Of a DNA stretch of 64,000 nucleotides, positions 9,916-21,180 are shown piece by piece. The notes beneath the pieces are model-generated. The model was not told the origin of the DNA. It made no database searches and saw only the letters and a program-made list of their open reading frames with translations. The stretch is taken from positions 10,416,001 through 10,480,000 of the forward strand of contig NC_051124.1 in NCBI RefSeq assembly GCF_014839805.1, read 5' to 3'. The stretch comes from Manduca sexta (taxonomy: Eukaryota > Arthropoda > Insecta > Lepidoptera > Sphingidae). A program made the position numbers and the translations under genes. Positions within the stretch are counted from its first letter, which is position 1, and each line of letters begins with the position of its first letter.

Positions 9916-11225
9916 TACTTAGTCTGGCCATAAATACTGTTACACTTAATTATAAAAAAATATTACATTTGAATTTCGAATCTGTCATTTTTATACGATT
10001 GTTCATTGTGTTTTCTCATTTTGGCGCCAATACATTGTAAAATATTTTGCGATATTAAAATGGTGTGGGGTGATAAAGAGAACCGAATCGCTGTGATAGC
10101 ATTACACAAAGTAGGTATGGAGCCAAATGCAATTTTTAAAACTCTCCATACACTTGGTATTAGTAAAATGTTTGTGTACCGGGCTATTAATAGGTACAAT
10201 GAGACCTCCTCTGTTTGTGACAGAAAAAGATCTGGCCGTCCACGTAGTGTTCGTACGAAAAAGGTGGTCAAAGCAGTAAGGGAAAGAATTCGAAGAAATC
10301 CTGTCCGAAAGCAAAAGATTTTATCTCGGGAAATGAAGATAGCACCTAGAACCATGTCGCGTATTTTAAAAGATGACTTAGGACTTGCAGCCTATAAGAG
10401 ACGCACTGGCCATTTCTTAACTGATAATTTAAAGAAGAATAGGGTGGTAAAATCGAAACAACTACTGAAGCGGTACGCAAAGGGAGGTCACAGAAAAATT
10501 TTGTTTACGGATGAGAAAATTTTTACAATTGAGCAACATTTTAACAAACAAAATGACCGTATTTATGCTCAAAGCTCTAAGGAAGCTTCCCAATTAGTCG
10601 ACAGAGTGCAACGTGGACATTATCCGACTTCAGTGATGGTTTGGTGGGGTGTTAGCTATGAAGGAGTGACTGAGCCATATTTTTGTGAAAAGGTATCAAA
10701 ACATCGGCACAAGTGTATCAAGATACCATTCTTGAGAAGGTAGTTAAGCCCCTTAACATCACCATGTTCAATAACCAAGTATGGTCCTTCCAGCAAGACT
10801 CGGCGCCGGGTCATAAAGCTCGGTCCACGCAGTCTTGGTTGGAATCGAACGTTTCGGACTTCATCAGAGCTGAAGACTGGCCGTCGTCTAGTCCCGATCT
10901 TAATCCGCTGGATTATGATTTGTGGTCAGTTTTAGAGAGTACAGCTTGCTCTAAACGCCATGATAATTTGGAGTCCCTAAAACAATCTATACGATTGGCA
11001 GTGAAGAATTTTCCCATGGAAAGAGTGCGTGCTTCTATTGATAACTGGCCTCATCGTTTAAAGGACTGTATTGCAGCCAATGGAGACCACTTCGAATAAG
11101 CTTTTTATATTTTTAATTGTTTTATATTTATGTATTAAACTGACACACTGTAAAAGTAATAAATGTTATTTGCAGTTAACAATTTTCTTTTTTCTTTATT
11201 ACAATATTTATGGCAAGACTAGGTA
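9916..11225 (+). mobile_element. maT-type mariner transposon, copy 1
   Basis: The element core is 9918-11223, flanked by TA on both sides. Its left end CTTAGTCTGGCCATAAATA is an imperfect inverted match to the right end TATTTATGGCAAGACTAGG. It is apparently identical to the copy at 38813-40123 apart from one missing A in the coding region. The host sequences outside the TA dinucleotides differ, so these are two independent insertions rather than a segmental duplication. It carries its own AATAAA signal after the stop codon. Confidence 0.95.
10060..11099 (+). pseudogene. maT (DD37D) mariner transposase, frameshifted
   Basis: The translation from ATG (MVWGDKEN) is identical to the intact copy at 38957 up to the CEK residues. 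There an A-run is four long (10688-10691) instead of five, which shifts the frame and ends it at 10743. The rest of the transposase continues in a second frame to 11099, starting within the YQDTILEK segment and including the second and third catalytic Asp. The first Asp (FTDEK) stays in the first frame, so neither piece alone has the full catalytic triad. The element may still be mobilised in trans because its ends are intact. Confidence 0.93.
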
Positions 11226-12221
11226 TATAGTTTCGTAGTAATAATGTCATATACGTCGGTTCAATAACAATACATCGTCAAAAAATAACTGAACTTTACC
11301 TATGTACTGGTTTCCAATTTTGAAGTTGGTGCTTAATTAAAATTAAATATTGTGTTCCTAAATTCGTTCATGTACCTATTTATCTAGTTTAACTAGAATA
11401 TACTGTAATCTCAAACAATATTATTTTAAATTAAAAAAAGAATTGTCCAAATCGGTTAATAAATAATAATAAATAATTGAGTTTTCGGGTAATAAACATT
11501 AAATAAAAACTAACCCTTATTTGAAGTTGATTAAAAATAATTTAGTCCCAAAATGTCAAGTAGAGGCACAAATAATGCATCTAAACCTAACATAGCTCAT
11601 ATCCTTCCCATGATTAGTTAGAAAGTTGCGCGCCTACAACCATATCAGACGCAAAATAAACAAATTTAATATCCATTTTTTATGTAATTCGATATGTTAT
11701 TCTCAAATGAATGTGATTTTTGCCGTCAATAATATAAAATAGGCCACTGGTAATAAAAGAAGATCGAATTATAAATAAATCCACGATGCCCGATTAACCG
11801 CCCGGAATCGAATTGATAAATGGATTCGTTGGCAATTACTGGTGAAATTCTACGAAAAACATCTTATTTTTCATCCACTCCGTTATAGGAAACGAAGACA
11901 TTAATTCCTGATTTCCTTATCAATTGCATAGGTGTACGTCGAATACGCTATTGTGTTAAACAGTTGACGTTATGGTAGTTTGAAACGTCAATGTTAAAAT
12001 GGTGAATAACATTAAAACGTTTTTTCTTTTAATTCCCTCACGGTGTTGAGCTTAGGCTGCCGTTAACATTAAAGCAAATCATTCCTGCAATATGCGGGAA
12101 ACTGAATGTTGCATTGAACTTACATTGAAGTGATGAGGATAGGTGGAACTTTATTGCCTAGGTACCTACCTACTTGTTTTATATCAAATTTTTTGTTGAC
12201 AAGTGATTGATTTTTCTGCGC
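11226..12221. other. Unassigned A+T-rich sequence
   Basis: There are no open frames of note, repeats or RNA-like structures that I can support. Confidence 0.4.
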
Positions 12222-12352
12222 AATATCAGCCCACAGTCTAGAATTCGTGCCCGATATAGAATCTTATTACGTCATGGGATGATACATGCCCAAAAGTGAG
12301 TGAATTGTATCGCTGCCTACCCCTTCAGGAATATAGGCATCAAGCAAATACA
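12222..12352 (+). repeat. SINE family 1, 3' fragment
   Basis: It matches the body of the SINE at 33364-33618: ATCAGCCCACAGTCTAGAATTCGTGCCCGATAT, then GTCATGGGATG and TACCCCTTCAGG. The tRNA-like head is missing, so it is a 5'-truncated or eroded copy. Confidence 0.65.
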
Positions 12353-15300
12353 CATATAGATATGTTTTAGATATTCTAGCACGCCAAAGGGCCTTCACTT
12401 CATTTGATGTTAGTTTTCAACCTACTATGTATACTTAGTAATTCGAATTTGAGTCTTGGCGGGGTTACACAGTAAATAAATTGTGAAATAACCCGAACCC
12501 CACTGATAGGTGTCGGTGGTTCAAAAGGTAGACATAATTTCTTGATGCAACATTACATTAACATGTTCATAATATAAAAACTCCTTGTTAAGTGGCCAGT
12601 ATTATAAAACCATGATAAAAAAAATAACAATGACTGGCCTAATGTTCAGTTAGCAACAATCTCACAATGCTCAACAAAAAAATATGAGTAATGATTTGTA
12701 ATGACAGAATTCATTATATTCCAATTCTATTTTTAAATATTGCATTTCAAATTGTAAATTATGGTGTTTAGGATCAGCGAACGCATAACTCAAAATAATA
12801 TGCTATTGGAATCCTTATTGGCGCAATCGTTCACACTCATACATAAGTACCTTACCCGTATTAGAACCATTCTTAAAATAAAACACTTAAAGATTTTTTC
12901 AATGTCATATTTTTAACACTTTTTGTCGCAGGAAAAATACGTTATCGCTACCACCACTTGGAGGGTGAGTGGAATTGTTATTTTGGTTTCACCGGTCTTA
13001 CGGCCCAATGTCGACACTCGGGAGTATGACATCATCTGTGCGAGCATTTGACCGATTCCCTAACCCCTGTATAGCCTACTCCGGCATACCAATCAAAACC
13101 CGCAGTGGCCTTCTTCGACGCATACGGGACGGCCTCGGAGTATTTTGTTGCACTAAGATAGCTGTTCCGAACCGACACTGATCATATTTATAAAACTGGC
13201 TCTTTAAAAAAATCTGTTACAATTTTGATTAGATTTCAGACTACTTACTAACATTAAAAATTTAAAAATTGTTCTAACTTAAATAAATATAATGCGGAGC
13301 AGTTTTTACTTAAGCTCATTTTATAAACAGATACGTAGTCTACGCATGGTTCCTTGATCCAATTTTAGGGGTGTGATCGAAAAGCGAGCTTGATCGTGGT
13401 CTTGTTCTTTGGTGGATCACAGTAATATGAATTATTTGAGTCGAGCCCGGGTCACAGCTCGTAGTGCTGTTTAAAATATGGGGCGGCGTGCAAAAACTAA
13501 ATAAATATTCGTGTGTGACGAATGACGAGCTACAAGTAAAACCGCTGCAATCTTTACTGCGAGCTTATGAAGCTACAAGTAAAACCGCTGCAACCGCTTG
13601 TCCATTTATTAGACTCAGTTAAATACTGAGACTATATTAAATACTAGCGGCAAACTCTGCGCTATTAAGTCGGTGGTACGTAAAGTTTATCAAACCGAAA
13701 ACTTCACTTAAAATTTTGATTACCACGTCTGAGAATCGAACCCTGAATTAAAAATGTATACACGCTGCCACCACACCATTAAGTCCAGTACAGCACTATC
13801 TAAAACAATTCCAGTAAAAAGTAGCATTTCCTAGTAAACAAATGGATGCGATACGACCTGATAACGCCCCTATGCAGTAAAAATATGTAACTGTTGTTTA
13901 ACGATAACGGTTACCGCTAACCTTGTTCTATTAGCCTTTGTCACCACACATACCTGAAACAAAAACAACACGTATAAAACAACCATAGATAACTAAATTA
14001 TAGTGTCTATACTCTATGCCCTATGGTAATAGCATGAAAAATTACACATTTGAAAATCAAAACTGTTATACGACGTCGAGAAAATGCCATTGTATAGGTA
14101 ATGGACTTACATGTTTATTATATATTATATATACCTACTAATGGACTATTGGTCGAAATTCGACCGCCGAATTAAAAATTTTGGTAACACACATACATTT
14201 TATTTTTCTGCTTCCTCTATACGAACTTTGATTATGCCAAATCTCACACTCCTCTATGCGCGCAATGTGGTCAAAAAGGAGTACAATGTTTTTTCTTCGC
14301 CCATTATTACATAGATTTTGTAATCCCTGCGAATTTTATAATCTAGGTACAATTACTCTTTAGTGCTATGTTTTATTCCTATATCGAGGTTATATCTAAA
14401 GTTATTTACTAAGGCCTAATGTAAGCTTTTTACACAATAAAAAGGACTTAAGTTCTAAAAGAAACTAGCTCAAGAAACCGGAGGTCATACGTCACACACA
14501 CAACTCACAAAAGCAAGTCTCTATGGACTGATAAAAGCACGACCATCAATTAAATCGCGTGCAGACAGGGATTAAAGGGAGGTCGATGTGGCCACGACCT
14601 CACACGAAGCTAATTAAATTGAATTTGCCGTGTCGTAGCGTGAAAGACGACGCAAATCCCCCATTTGCATTACAATGTAGCAGTGTTGGTTTTTCTTTAA
14701 ACGACATAAATTAAAAATAACATTTCTATATTAGAGCCATGGCTTAATTAAGCATTTACATTCATAATCACTCATCACTCGCACACCACTCAAACATAAT
14801 AAATACCAAAATCACCCATTTGCATTAAATCAATGTAGGAATGTTGGTTTTTCTTCAAAACGACATAAATTAAGAATAAATAATTTCTACATTTGAATCA
14901 GGGCTTAATTAATTATTTACGCATCACTCGCACACCACTCAAACATAATACCACTCTATTAATAAATATTTTCACACACTCGCACGATTATTAACTCCCT
15001 ACCCTTAACACTGAATCCATATCTGCACGACGTAACAGATTGCGGCGTCACTGGCGTAGAATGGACATTGGACATCTCGGTTCAACTAATCCAATGATTT
15101 ATCTATCGATAGGTTTCTTCAGCCAAAAAGGTCAGAACTTGAGATCAGGATCTTTAAACAAGTAATGAGACGAGGAAGTAGCTTGTCTTATCGTAAGCGG
15201 CACCAGTCATGAATAGCCATACCACCTGGTATAATTATTGGAAAAGTCTGCTAATTGGACTACGCTCGTTTTTTCTACATATTATAGTAAAAATATATTC

Positions 15301-15509
15301 TTATGAGGGTATTTGTGATACCTAACACTGAGCGTTTCTTTAGTCAGCTTTCGATTGTTACTTATATAATAAGTGCAAATGTTAAAATGTTAAAATGTTT
15401 GTGAGAAGTAAACGCAGAAACAGTTAAACGGATTCGGATGGAATTTGGCACACGAATAGACCATATCCTGTATTAACACAAACTTATGCCTATATGTAAT
15501 TACTGCTTC
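12353..15509. other. Unassigned sequence with local duplications
   Basis: No gene was recognised. A G+C-richer patch at about 12950-13190 contains a 70-codon frame with no family resemblance. A 23-bp direct duplication (AGCTACAAGTAAAACCGCTG plus CAA) starts at 13528 and again at 13571. The large tandem duplication at 14657-14956 is listed separately. Confidence 0.4.
14657..14956. repeat. Imperfect tandem duplication, period about 155 bp
   Basis: Two units share CCCATTTGCATTA, GTTGGTTTTTCTT, ACGACATAAATTAA, GGCTTAATTAA and CGCACACCACTCAAACATAA in the same order. The first unit has CCATTTGCAT at 14661 and the second at 14816. There is no coding content. Confidence 0.75.
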
Positions 15510-15692
15510 TGTGGCGTAGTTGTACTGCATGAGCGATACGACAGTGCTCTGAAGTCCTGAGTTCGTATTTCGGGCAAGGTGACATTTGGGTTTCTATCAG
15601 ATTATGGGACTTAACACACTTGGCGAAAAATGGGTGCCCTGGTTGCGCCTTTGCCCTTCGAGGATAAGTGCGTGATGTTGTGTGTATATTAA
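15510..15692 (+). repeat. SINE family 1, degraded copy
   Basis: The tRNA-like head is recognisable (TGGCGTAGTTGTACTGCAT), followed by a decayed B box (GAGTTCGTATTTCGG). The body then matches the 33364 copy (TTGGCGAAAA, GGGTGCCCTGGTTGCGCC, GTGCGTGATGTTG). An internal section of about 50 bp is deleted. No target duplication was seen. Confidence 0.7.
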
Positions 15693-16085
15693 CTCCCGTG
15701 GGAAATATTACGATTTTTTAATCCGATTATATAAATATATGGCGCTAGCGTCGTACTGAGTTATATATAAAGACTTTGGTAGTGGGAAATGATTTTGCGC
15801 GGAAAAAGCTCCGTGCACCATAAATGGTGAACTTTAAACTATTTTTTTTGATAAAACGTAACCCGTAGATAAAAACGTGTAGTTAATATTTCAATCAACA
15901 TTTTAACATATTTATAAACTTCGTTCAATTAAACATTATGATAACGATAATGCTTTTATAAACTGAGTGTCACATTTGACCTGATAAAAACGTAGTAATT
16001 AATTAACTTCTAATGAAAATTAAATTAAATATTTAAAATGAAGATACGCGTATAATTTAGTACGATTACGATTAGCATGGACTTG

Positions 16086-16260
16086 AAATAAAACTATTTT
16101 TCGAATTTTGTTGCGGTTTTTTATATAATTATTTCTCAACGCTTCGAAGACTTTGCAGCCGTCATGGTCGCGTGGGGACTGGGGTGTTGGTCGTGCGAAA
16201 AGTAAGTAGAAGTTGGTAGTCTAGAAAAAGAATTTTCTTATAGACATTGAAGAAGTTTAC
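16086..16260 (+). repeat. Fold-back family, single arm
   Basis: It begins AAATAAAACTATTTTTCGAATTTTG, then TTTTTTATATAATTATTTCTCAACGCTTCG, AAGACTTTGCAGCC and TCATGGTCGCG. The same arm appears at 20470, 36500 (inverted), 46575 (both orientations), 51855, 57255 and 60405. It may be the end of a retroelement with pseudo-LTRs (Penelope-like), but that is only a guess. Confidence 0.55.
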
Positions 16261-16957
16261 CTATTTTGTAAGACGTCTTTAAGCCTTAGATAGTTAAATA
16301 GCTTTCTTAGTGCAAATTCTTTCGGACATAAAAGCAACCTAACCACCAGTAGATACTCTACCCACAAACAAGAAGCAAAAATCTATCGAACTTTGTCAGC
16401 CTAACACACAAAGATAGCTGTCCAAGTCTGCCTTCCTTACAACTTTATCTAGCAGTGAGGCAGAGAAGTAGACAAAGATAATTATTTCATACCAGCCTTA
16501 TTACATCTCTGACCCACACTCATAGAAATTTTGACCATAAGTACTTTATTCGAAGAAGATAAACAGATAACCTATTGAAAATTCACCCTTATGGCGTTTC
16601 ATGACTCGTATAAAACATCTATTGCTTTATAAAGCAAAGCGCTTTTAATCAGTCAAGCGACGCAGCTGTTGAGTGCGCACTACGCCTTCTGCAATCAGTT
16701 TGGTAAATATAAACACTGTCATTTGTCACCATTCTTAACAATGTGAAACTGCTGTTTGTTAATTATGATCTATTTTCAGTGACGGACAGGTCATTAGTAC
16801 TGTGAAAATAGAAAAAATAAACACAAAGACCACGCCTGTATTCCTGAAGAAGTAGGCAGAGATGTAAGTATGTCATGATGGTGGGAGTCTTATCACTACA
16901 TCGGGTAGAAATTCCAGATTCCGGGCTGACGGAACAGAAAAATCCAACATTACTTTA

Positions 16958-17195
16958 TTGGATTCTTAGGAAATAATTTTACTTATTTGACAAATATTTT
17001 TATTCACATCCAGGTTTACACTTAGAATCGAGTCCTTAAATATGAGCGTCACTGCGTACATAACCACACGCTGTCAATGTTAAAATCATACTAAAGTCAA
17101 GTGTACGGATTGCAGTACAGTTGAGTCGAACACAATGAGTGTACGGAACGCCAGATCTAGTACGTAGTACATACCTATATCTATGTTAATAACAT
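16958..17195 (+). repeat. Dispersed repeat family F, copy 1
   Basis: It shares CCAGGTTTACACTTAGA, ATGAGCG(C/T)CACT, CATACTAAA and the terminal GCCA(A/G)ATCTAGTACGTAGTAC with copies at 19638-19975, 35680-35770 and 37737-38028. It is a non-coding, probably non-autonomous element. Confidence 0.65.
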
Positions 17196-17669
17196 TTCTG
17201 TACACAGGTGGAAAATCCCCTTTTTTATAACGGTCATAACAATTCGTAGCATCTTACGTGAAACTGGCCAAATGGCCTTATCACAAGTTGTATTTCAGGA
17301 AAAATGACAGTTTTAACGTCCAAATAAAAATAATGTAGCGCGCTGCCAGATGCGGACCTCAGGGTAACAACTCGCGACAAAAACAGGATCTGACGTTGAG
17401 TTAATGATGTGTCTTGGGACCCGAATTCTTCAAAAATTCTAAGCGAAAATTGTTACCAACTACTACTCAGGCAGTAATCTGCTGTATGCGGGGTTTGTCT
17501 ATGTAGGCTGTATAATTTCAGCCATTTCTATCATAAACCAGTGTAAAATAGAGTATTTGCCTATGTTTGTTTTGTATATATCACAATATTTTAATAGCAT
17601 ATTGTATGAAAAGAAACCTCTTCTGTTAAAATTGCATTAAAATTGTTAACAAAATGAGGCTGTAATTCC

Positions 17670-17880
17670 TATTTCAAATATTACAGTGTGCAGGAGAAGG
17701 GGTGTAGTGAGGATACCGGTTCATCTCTTTCTTTCGCACACATTGTAATTCCCGATGACGTCACATGCGCGTATTGCGCCTCTTTTCTCGTCTTGACATT
17801 TATCCCTTATACCAAAATTCAAAGATCTCTATATCTTGTTGATTATTAACTGTATTTTAATTATTCTTTTTCTTTAAATG
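17670..17880 (+). repeat. Dispersed repeat family G, copy 2
   Basis: This is the plus-orientation counterpart of 9370-9640. It shares TATTTCAAATATT, a TCTTTCGCACACATTGTAA-like stretch, CCCGATGACGTCAC and CCTCTTTTCTC. The CRE-like palindrome TGACGTCA is at 17756-17763. Confidence 0.55.
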
Positions 17881-18554
17881 TATATGACATCAAATAACCA
17901 ATTAACATGATGTTTCAATTCGTTAAAAAAAACGGGAGTGTATTGCAAAATTATACTTAATTCTGAAAATAACTATGAAAATACAGTTTTATGCAGTACA
18001 TTACGCAAACGGGCAATGCGATAAACATTTCTATAATTAAATCAATGCAATGCTGGATGTGCTTTGTAATTCAAATTACAAAGTCTTGAATGGTGTTGCC
18101 ATTGTTTAAGTAGGCGCTTACCCTCGAATATTTTTAGTGCCCTAAGGGTTACCCGCATCAAGGGCTATAAATTAGCCCCAACAACCTTCGGGAACAAGAT
18201 TAATATTGGTGGCTGTCGACCTTTAGAACTTTTCGACAATCGATAGTTATTGAATGGAGCCGGTATCAGCTCTTTTGGAGGTTAAGATCACTGGCAAACA
18301 ATTTAATTGTAGTGTCTGTTATAATTTGAACAAGAAAATTTGCCTTAACTTCATATTATAAACGAAAATACAAAGAATATCTTCATAAAATATAAGTAAA
18401 CTTTATATAAATTTATTCTTGAACAATGTTATTATTATATTGATCCTAAATCTAGATATTTTTTAACAAAGTCCGTTGATGTATTTAATGTTATTTTCTA
18501 AGAAGGCTTATGTCCGAAAAATAACAAAAATGGAGTAATATATCATTATATTAT
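17881..18554. other. Unassigned A+T-rich sequence
   Basis: No gene or repeat was recognised. Confidence 0.35.
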
Positions 18555-18660
18555 AGACTAGCTTTCGCCAACAGCTTCGCGTTCCGCGCGCTTCCTATTA
18601 GTAAAATATTCTTAAAAATCGATTCAGTAGTTCCCCTTCAAAAAAAACTCACAAACTTTC
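18555..18660 (+). repeat. CTAGCTTTCGCC-type dispersed repeat, fragment
   Basis: It begins ACTAGCTTTCGCCAACAGC and continues to AACTCACAAACTTTCCTC. This matches the head and tail of a common repeat with fuller copies at 25511, 61262 (inverted) and 63345. Most of the middle is missing. Confidence 0.5.
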
Positions 18661-19637
18661 CTCTTCATAATGTTAAGTTAGATTGATTGACGGATCTAGC
18701 AACGTCCATGGCATAACCACAACCAAACCTCATTTTAAAAGCAATCTATCATCTAAATCCGTCTGCTTCGTTCGTAGCGCAATAAAATCCTTTACTAGAT
18801 ATTGAACAATTCCACGTCCGCAGTATTCGTTCACCTGACCAATATCGGTAAGAACTATCTATTGTGTTGTATATTATTCCCGTGGTATCTTCTACGAAAT
18901 AAAGCATCCTTTAGTAACGTCATCGGCCACGCTCAGGGTTGGCACTTATAGAAATTGAAAAACTACACACAACACTTATTGAAGTTAAAAAAACACGAAT
19001 TATTGATCAGTTTTTATTGATTTCAGAGGCTAAAGGATGGCAAAAGGTACGGAAGACTTATGTACTAAATTTGAACGAACGAAAAGCTGATAAATATTTT
19101 TATAAATATCTTAGAATATCAATAAATTGCACACGCATGTATTGAAATTAAAAGCATCATGACTCATGAAGCATATCTCTTAATGCAAATCTTAGTATTC
19201 TCATAACTGATGACCTCGATTTCAGCATCACGTTGACGATAAGAATATGTTAAACATACTAGTGCTTCAATTGTCACTGATAATGATGCTCAATTATAAT
19301 CAAACAAACAAAATGAGTCATGCTCTTTACTAACTTTACTAAGTAATTTTGCATCCAGTTTTCTAAGCTAACGATAATAACTTATAATTCGTATAAATTT
19401 AAAAATATACTTAACTTGCACGTGCCATCCCTAAGGATGCTCCAGGAAAACGATCGTGACGTAAAAACTAACTAAAGAAGGTAAGTTGGCCGAAGCTAAG
19501 TAACTGTCAGAGTTCTATTAGAGGAGTCTTTGAGGTACGTTAGGTAAAACAATTTATATAAAAAAAATTAGATAATTAAAAAAATATAAAAACGAATGCA
19601 CTTACGAGTTATGACTCATCAGTCACACATAGTCCTG
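18661..19637. other. Unassigned A+T-rich sequence
   Basis: A 68-codon frame at 18939-19145 has no recognisable family and the same A+T-rich composition as its surroundings. I do not call it a gene. Confidence 0.35.
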
Positions 19638-19975
19638 AACATTGACGTATATTCTATAGACACGAACGTCCATATAAACTATTTGTTCAAAATCTAAACT
19701 AAAATGGCAACCAAAACGTCACTGATATAACCTATTCATTTACTTGAACAACTAATAATTTTGCTTATTTGAGTAATATTTTTTTATTCAAATCCAGGTT
19801 TACACTTAGACTTGAGTTCTTATATTATGAGCGCCACTCCGTAGACAACCACAAACTGTCAATATCGACACCATACTAAAGCAGTTGTAGCGATTGCAGT
19901 TCAATTCAGTTGAACATACTGAATGTTCAGAACACCAAATCTAGTACGTAGTATATATATATCGATGGTCTTGAA
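19638..19975 (+). repeat. Dispersed repeat family F, copy 2
   Basis: This is a fuller copy. It starts CATTGACGTATATTCTATAG and ends AGTACGTAGTATATATATATC. The outer ends are weakly inverted (ACCATTGA-like and TCGATGGT), which hints at a TIR element. The 37737 copy starts and ends the same way. Confidence 0.65.
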
Positions 19976-20396
19976 CAAGTCATAAGGTACAAGTTTTCTG
20001 TCCTGGGTATCAGGAACTACGCTGCACTTTGAGTTCCACAATACTATGTTGATACAAATATTCACACATTTATCTCAATGTCGAACCTGCGACCTCTCAT
20101 TTCGCAGAAGGCTTGTCATCCACTGCGCCCCTAGCTGTCAGTAACGTTAAAAGGTTTTCAATAACGCGAGATAGGGAAAAGTGGAAAGTTTGCCGATGAG
20201 AATTTCAGATTCAATAAGTGCTACTTTGTAGTTGGGCTGAAAGTTGTAGGAGGGTAGTGGAAGGAGGGGAAAGAGGTCACGATCATATACGAAAGATGTT
20301 AGACCCTTTACTCGTTGAACTATAATCGTAATTCGCATGTAGAAATAAACCGATCCACCTTCAAATTATGTACAGTCTGCCACAAAAGTAGATATA

Positions 20397-20417
20397 CTAA
20401 CCTAACCTAACCTAACC
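20397..20417. repeat. Short interstitial (CCTAA)n telomere-like run
   Basis: The run CTAACCTAACCTAACCTAAC plus C holds about four copies of CCTAA, the complement of the arthropod telomeric unit TTAGG. It is far too short to be a telomere. It could be a chance repeat, a repaired break or the footprint of a telomere-specific retrotransposon. Confidence 0.8.
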
Positions 20418-20469
20418 GATCTGACACCATTAGTTAAGAAATGTATGTTTGCCATTTTCATAAACACGT

Positions 20470-20650
20470 TTAAATTAAACTATTTTATGGACTTTATGGC
20501 GGTTTTTATCTTTCTCTCAACGTTTCGAAGACTTTGCAGCCTTCATGGTCACGGGGGGGACTGAGGTGTTGTTCATCCGGAAAGTCAGAGTTACAATATC
20601 TACCTACATTCATTCTTCATAGACACAAATACTAAGTTTTATTTACAACA
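20470..20650 (+). repeat. Fold-back family, single arm
   Basis: It contains TTTCTCTCAACGTTTCGAAG, ACTTTGCAGCCTTCATGGTC and ACTGAGGTGTTG, followed by GTCAGAGTTACAATATCTAC. It is the same arm as at 16086 and 57255. Confidence 0.6.
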
Positions 20651-21016
20651 ATAATTTAGAATGTTTAGCCCAAATATTCATTCGGCAGACTCGGCGCAGT
20701 TCAACGCGGCTTATATTTGATTCAGAATAAATTCTTCATTTTGGCACTTCGCCAAACTCTGAGCAGTAACGTTATGTCATAATACGGTATTATGGAAATA
20801 AAGTAAACATGCCAAAATTGAGTATACTTTAAAAATGTTTTATAAGTATAAAAAAGGCAGTAAAATGTAGGCTGAATGACGTAAACGTCTTAAACACTTT
20901 GTAAAACTCATAGAGAACTAAAATACGGATTGTGTACCGTAGCTTCAATGACATAAAAGACTGTTATCGAAATCTACACTAAATGAAATTAAGAGTCTGG
21001 TAGTATACGTCTGCAG

Positions 21017-21180
21017 TGGTGACGCGTGAAATTTTCCGAAAGCAAGCCCGATTGAACATAATATAGGTACTAAAACGCATATATGCGGTCTGCAAATCCT
21101 TCTAATGAAAATTACATTTAACATAAATGACGAAAGCCGGCAGGAATCAAGTAATATGGACTTCTTCAGTGAACTCGTTG
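21017..21180. mobile_element. Short MITE, family E, copy 1
   Basis: The unit is about 165 bp. It starts GCAGTGGTGACGCGTGAAATTT and ends GGCAGGAATCAAGTAATATGGAC. Copies at 44940-45098 and 50553-50705 keep GTGAAATTTT, a central A+T-rich part and GGAATCGGGTTATATGGACCC. The outer ends CAGTGGCGA and TTCGCTACTG (best seen in the 44940 copy) are short inverted repeats. Confidence 0.6.

Noticed and set aside
9963..10355. Minus-strand frame over the maT transposase (also at 38860-39252)
   Set aside because: It is antisense to a confirmed transposase and identical in both copies only because the element is.
12969..13181. 70-codon frame in a G+C-richer patch as a possible exon
   Set aside because: There is no motif and no splice signals that I can defend. 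It may be a repeat fragment, so it is left unassigned.
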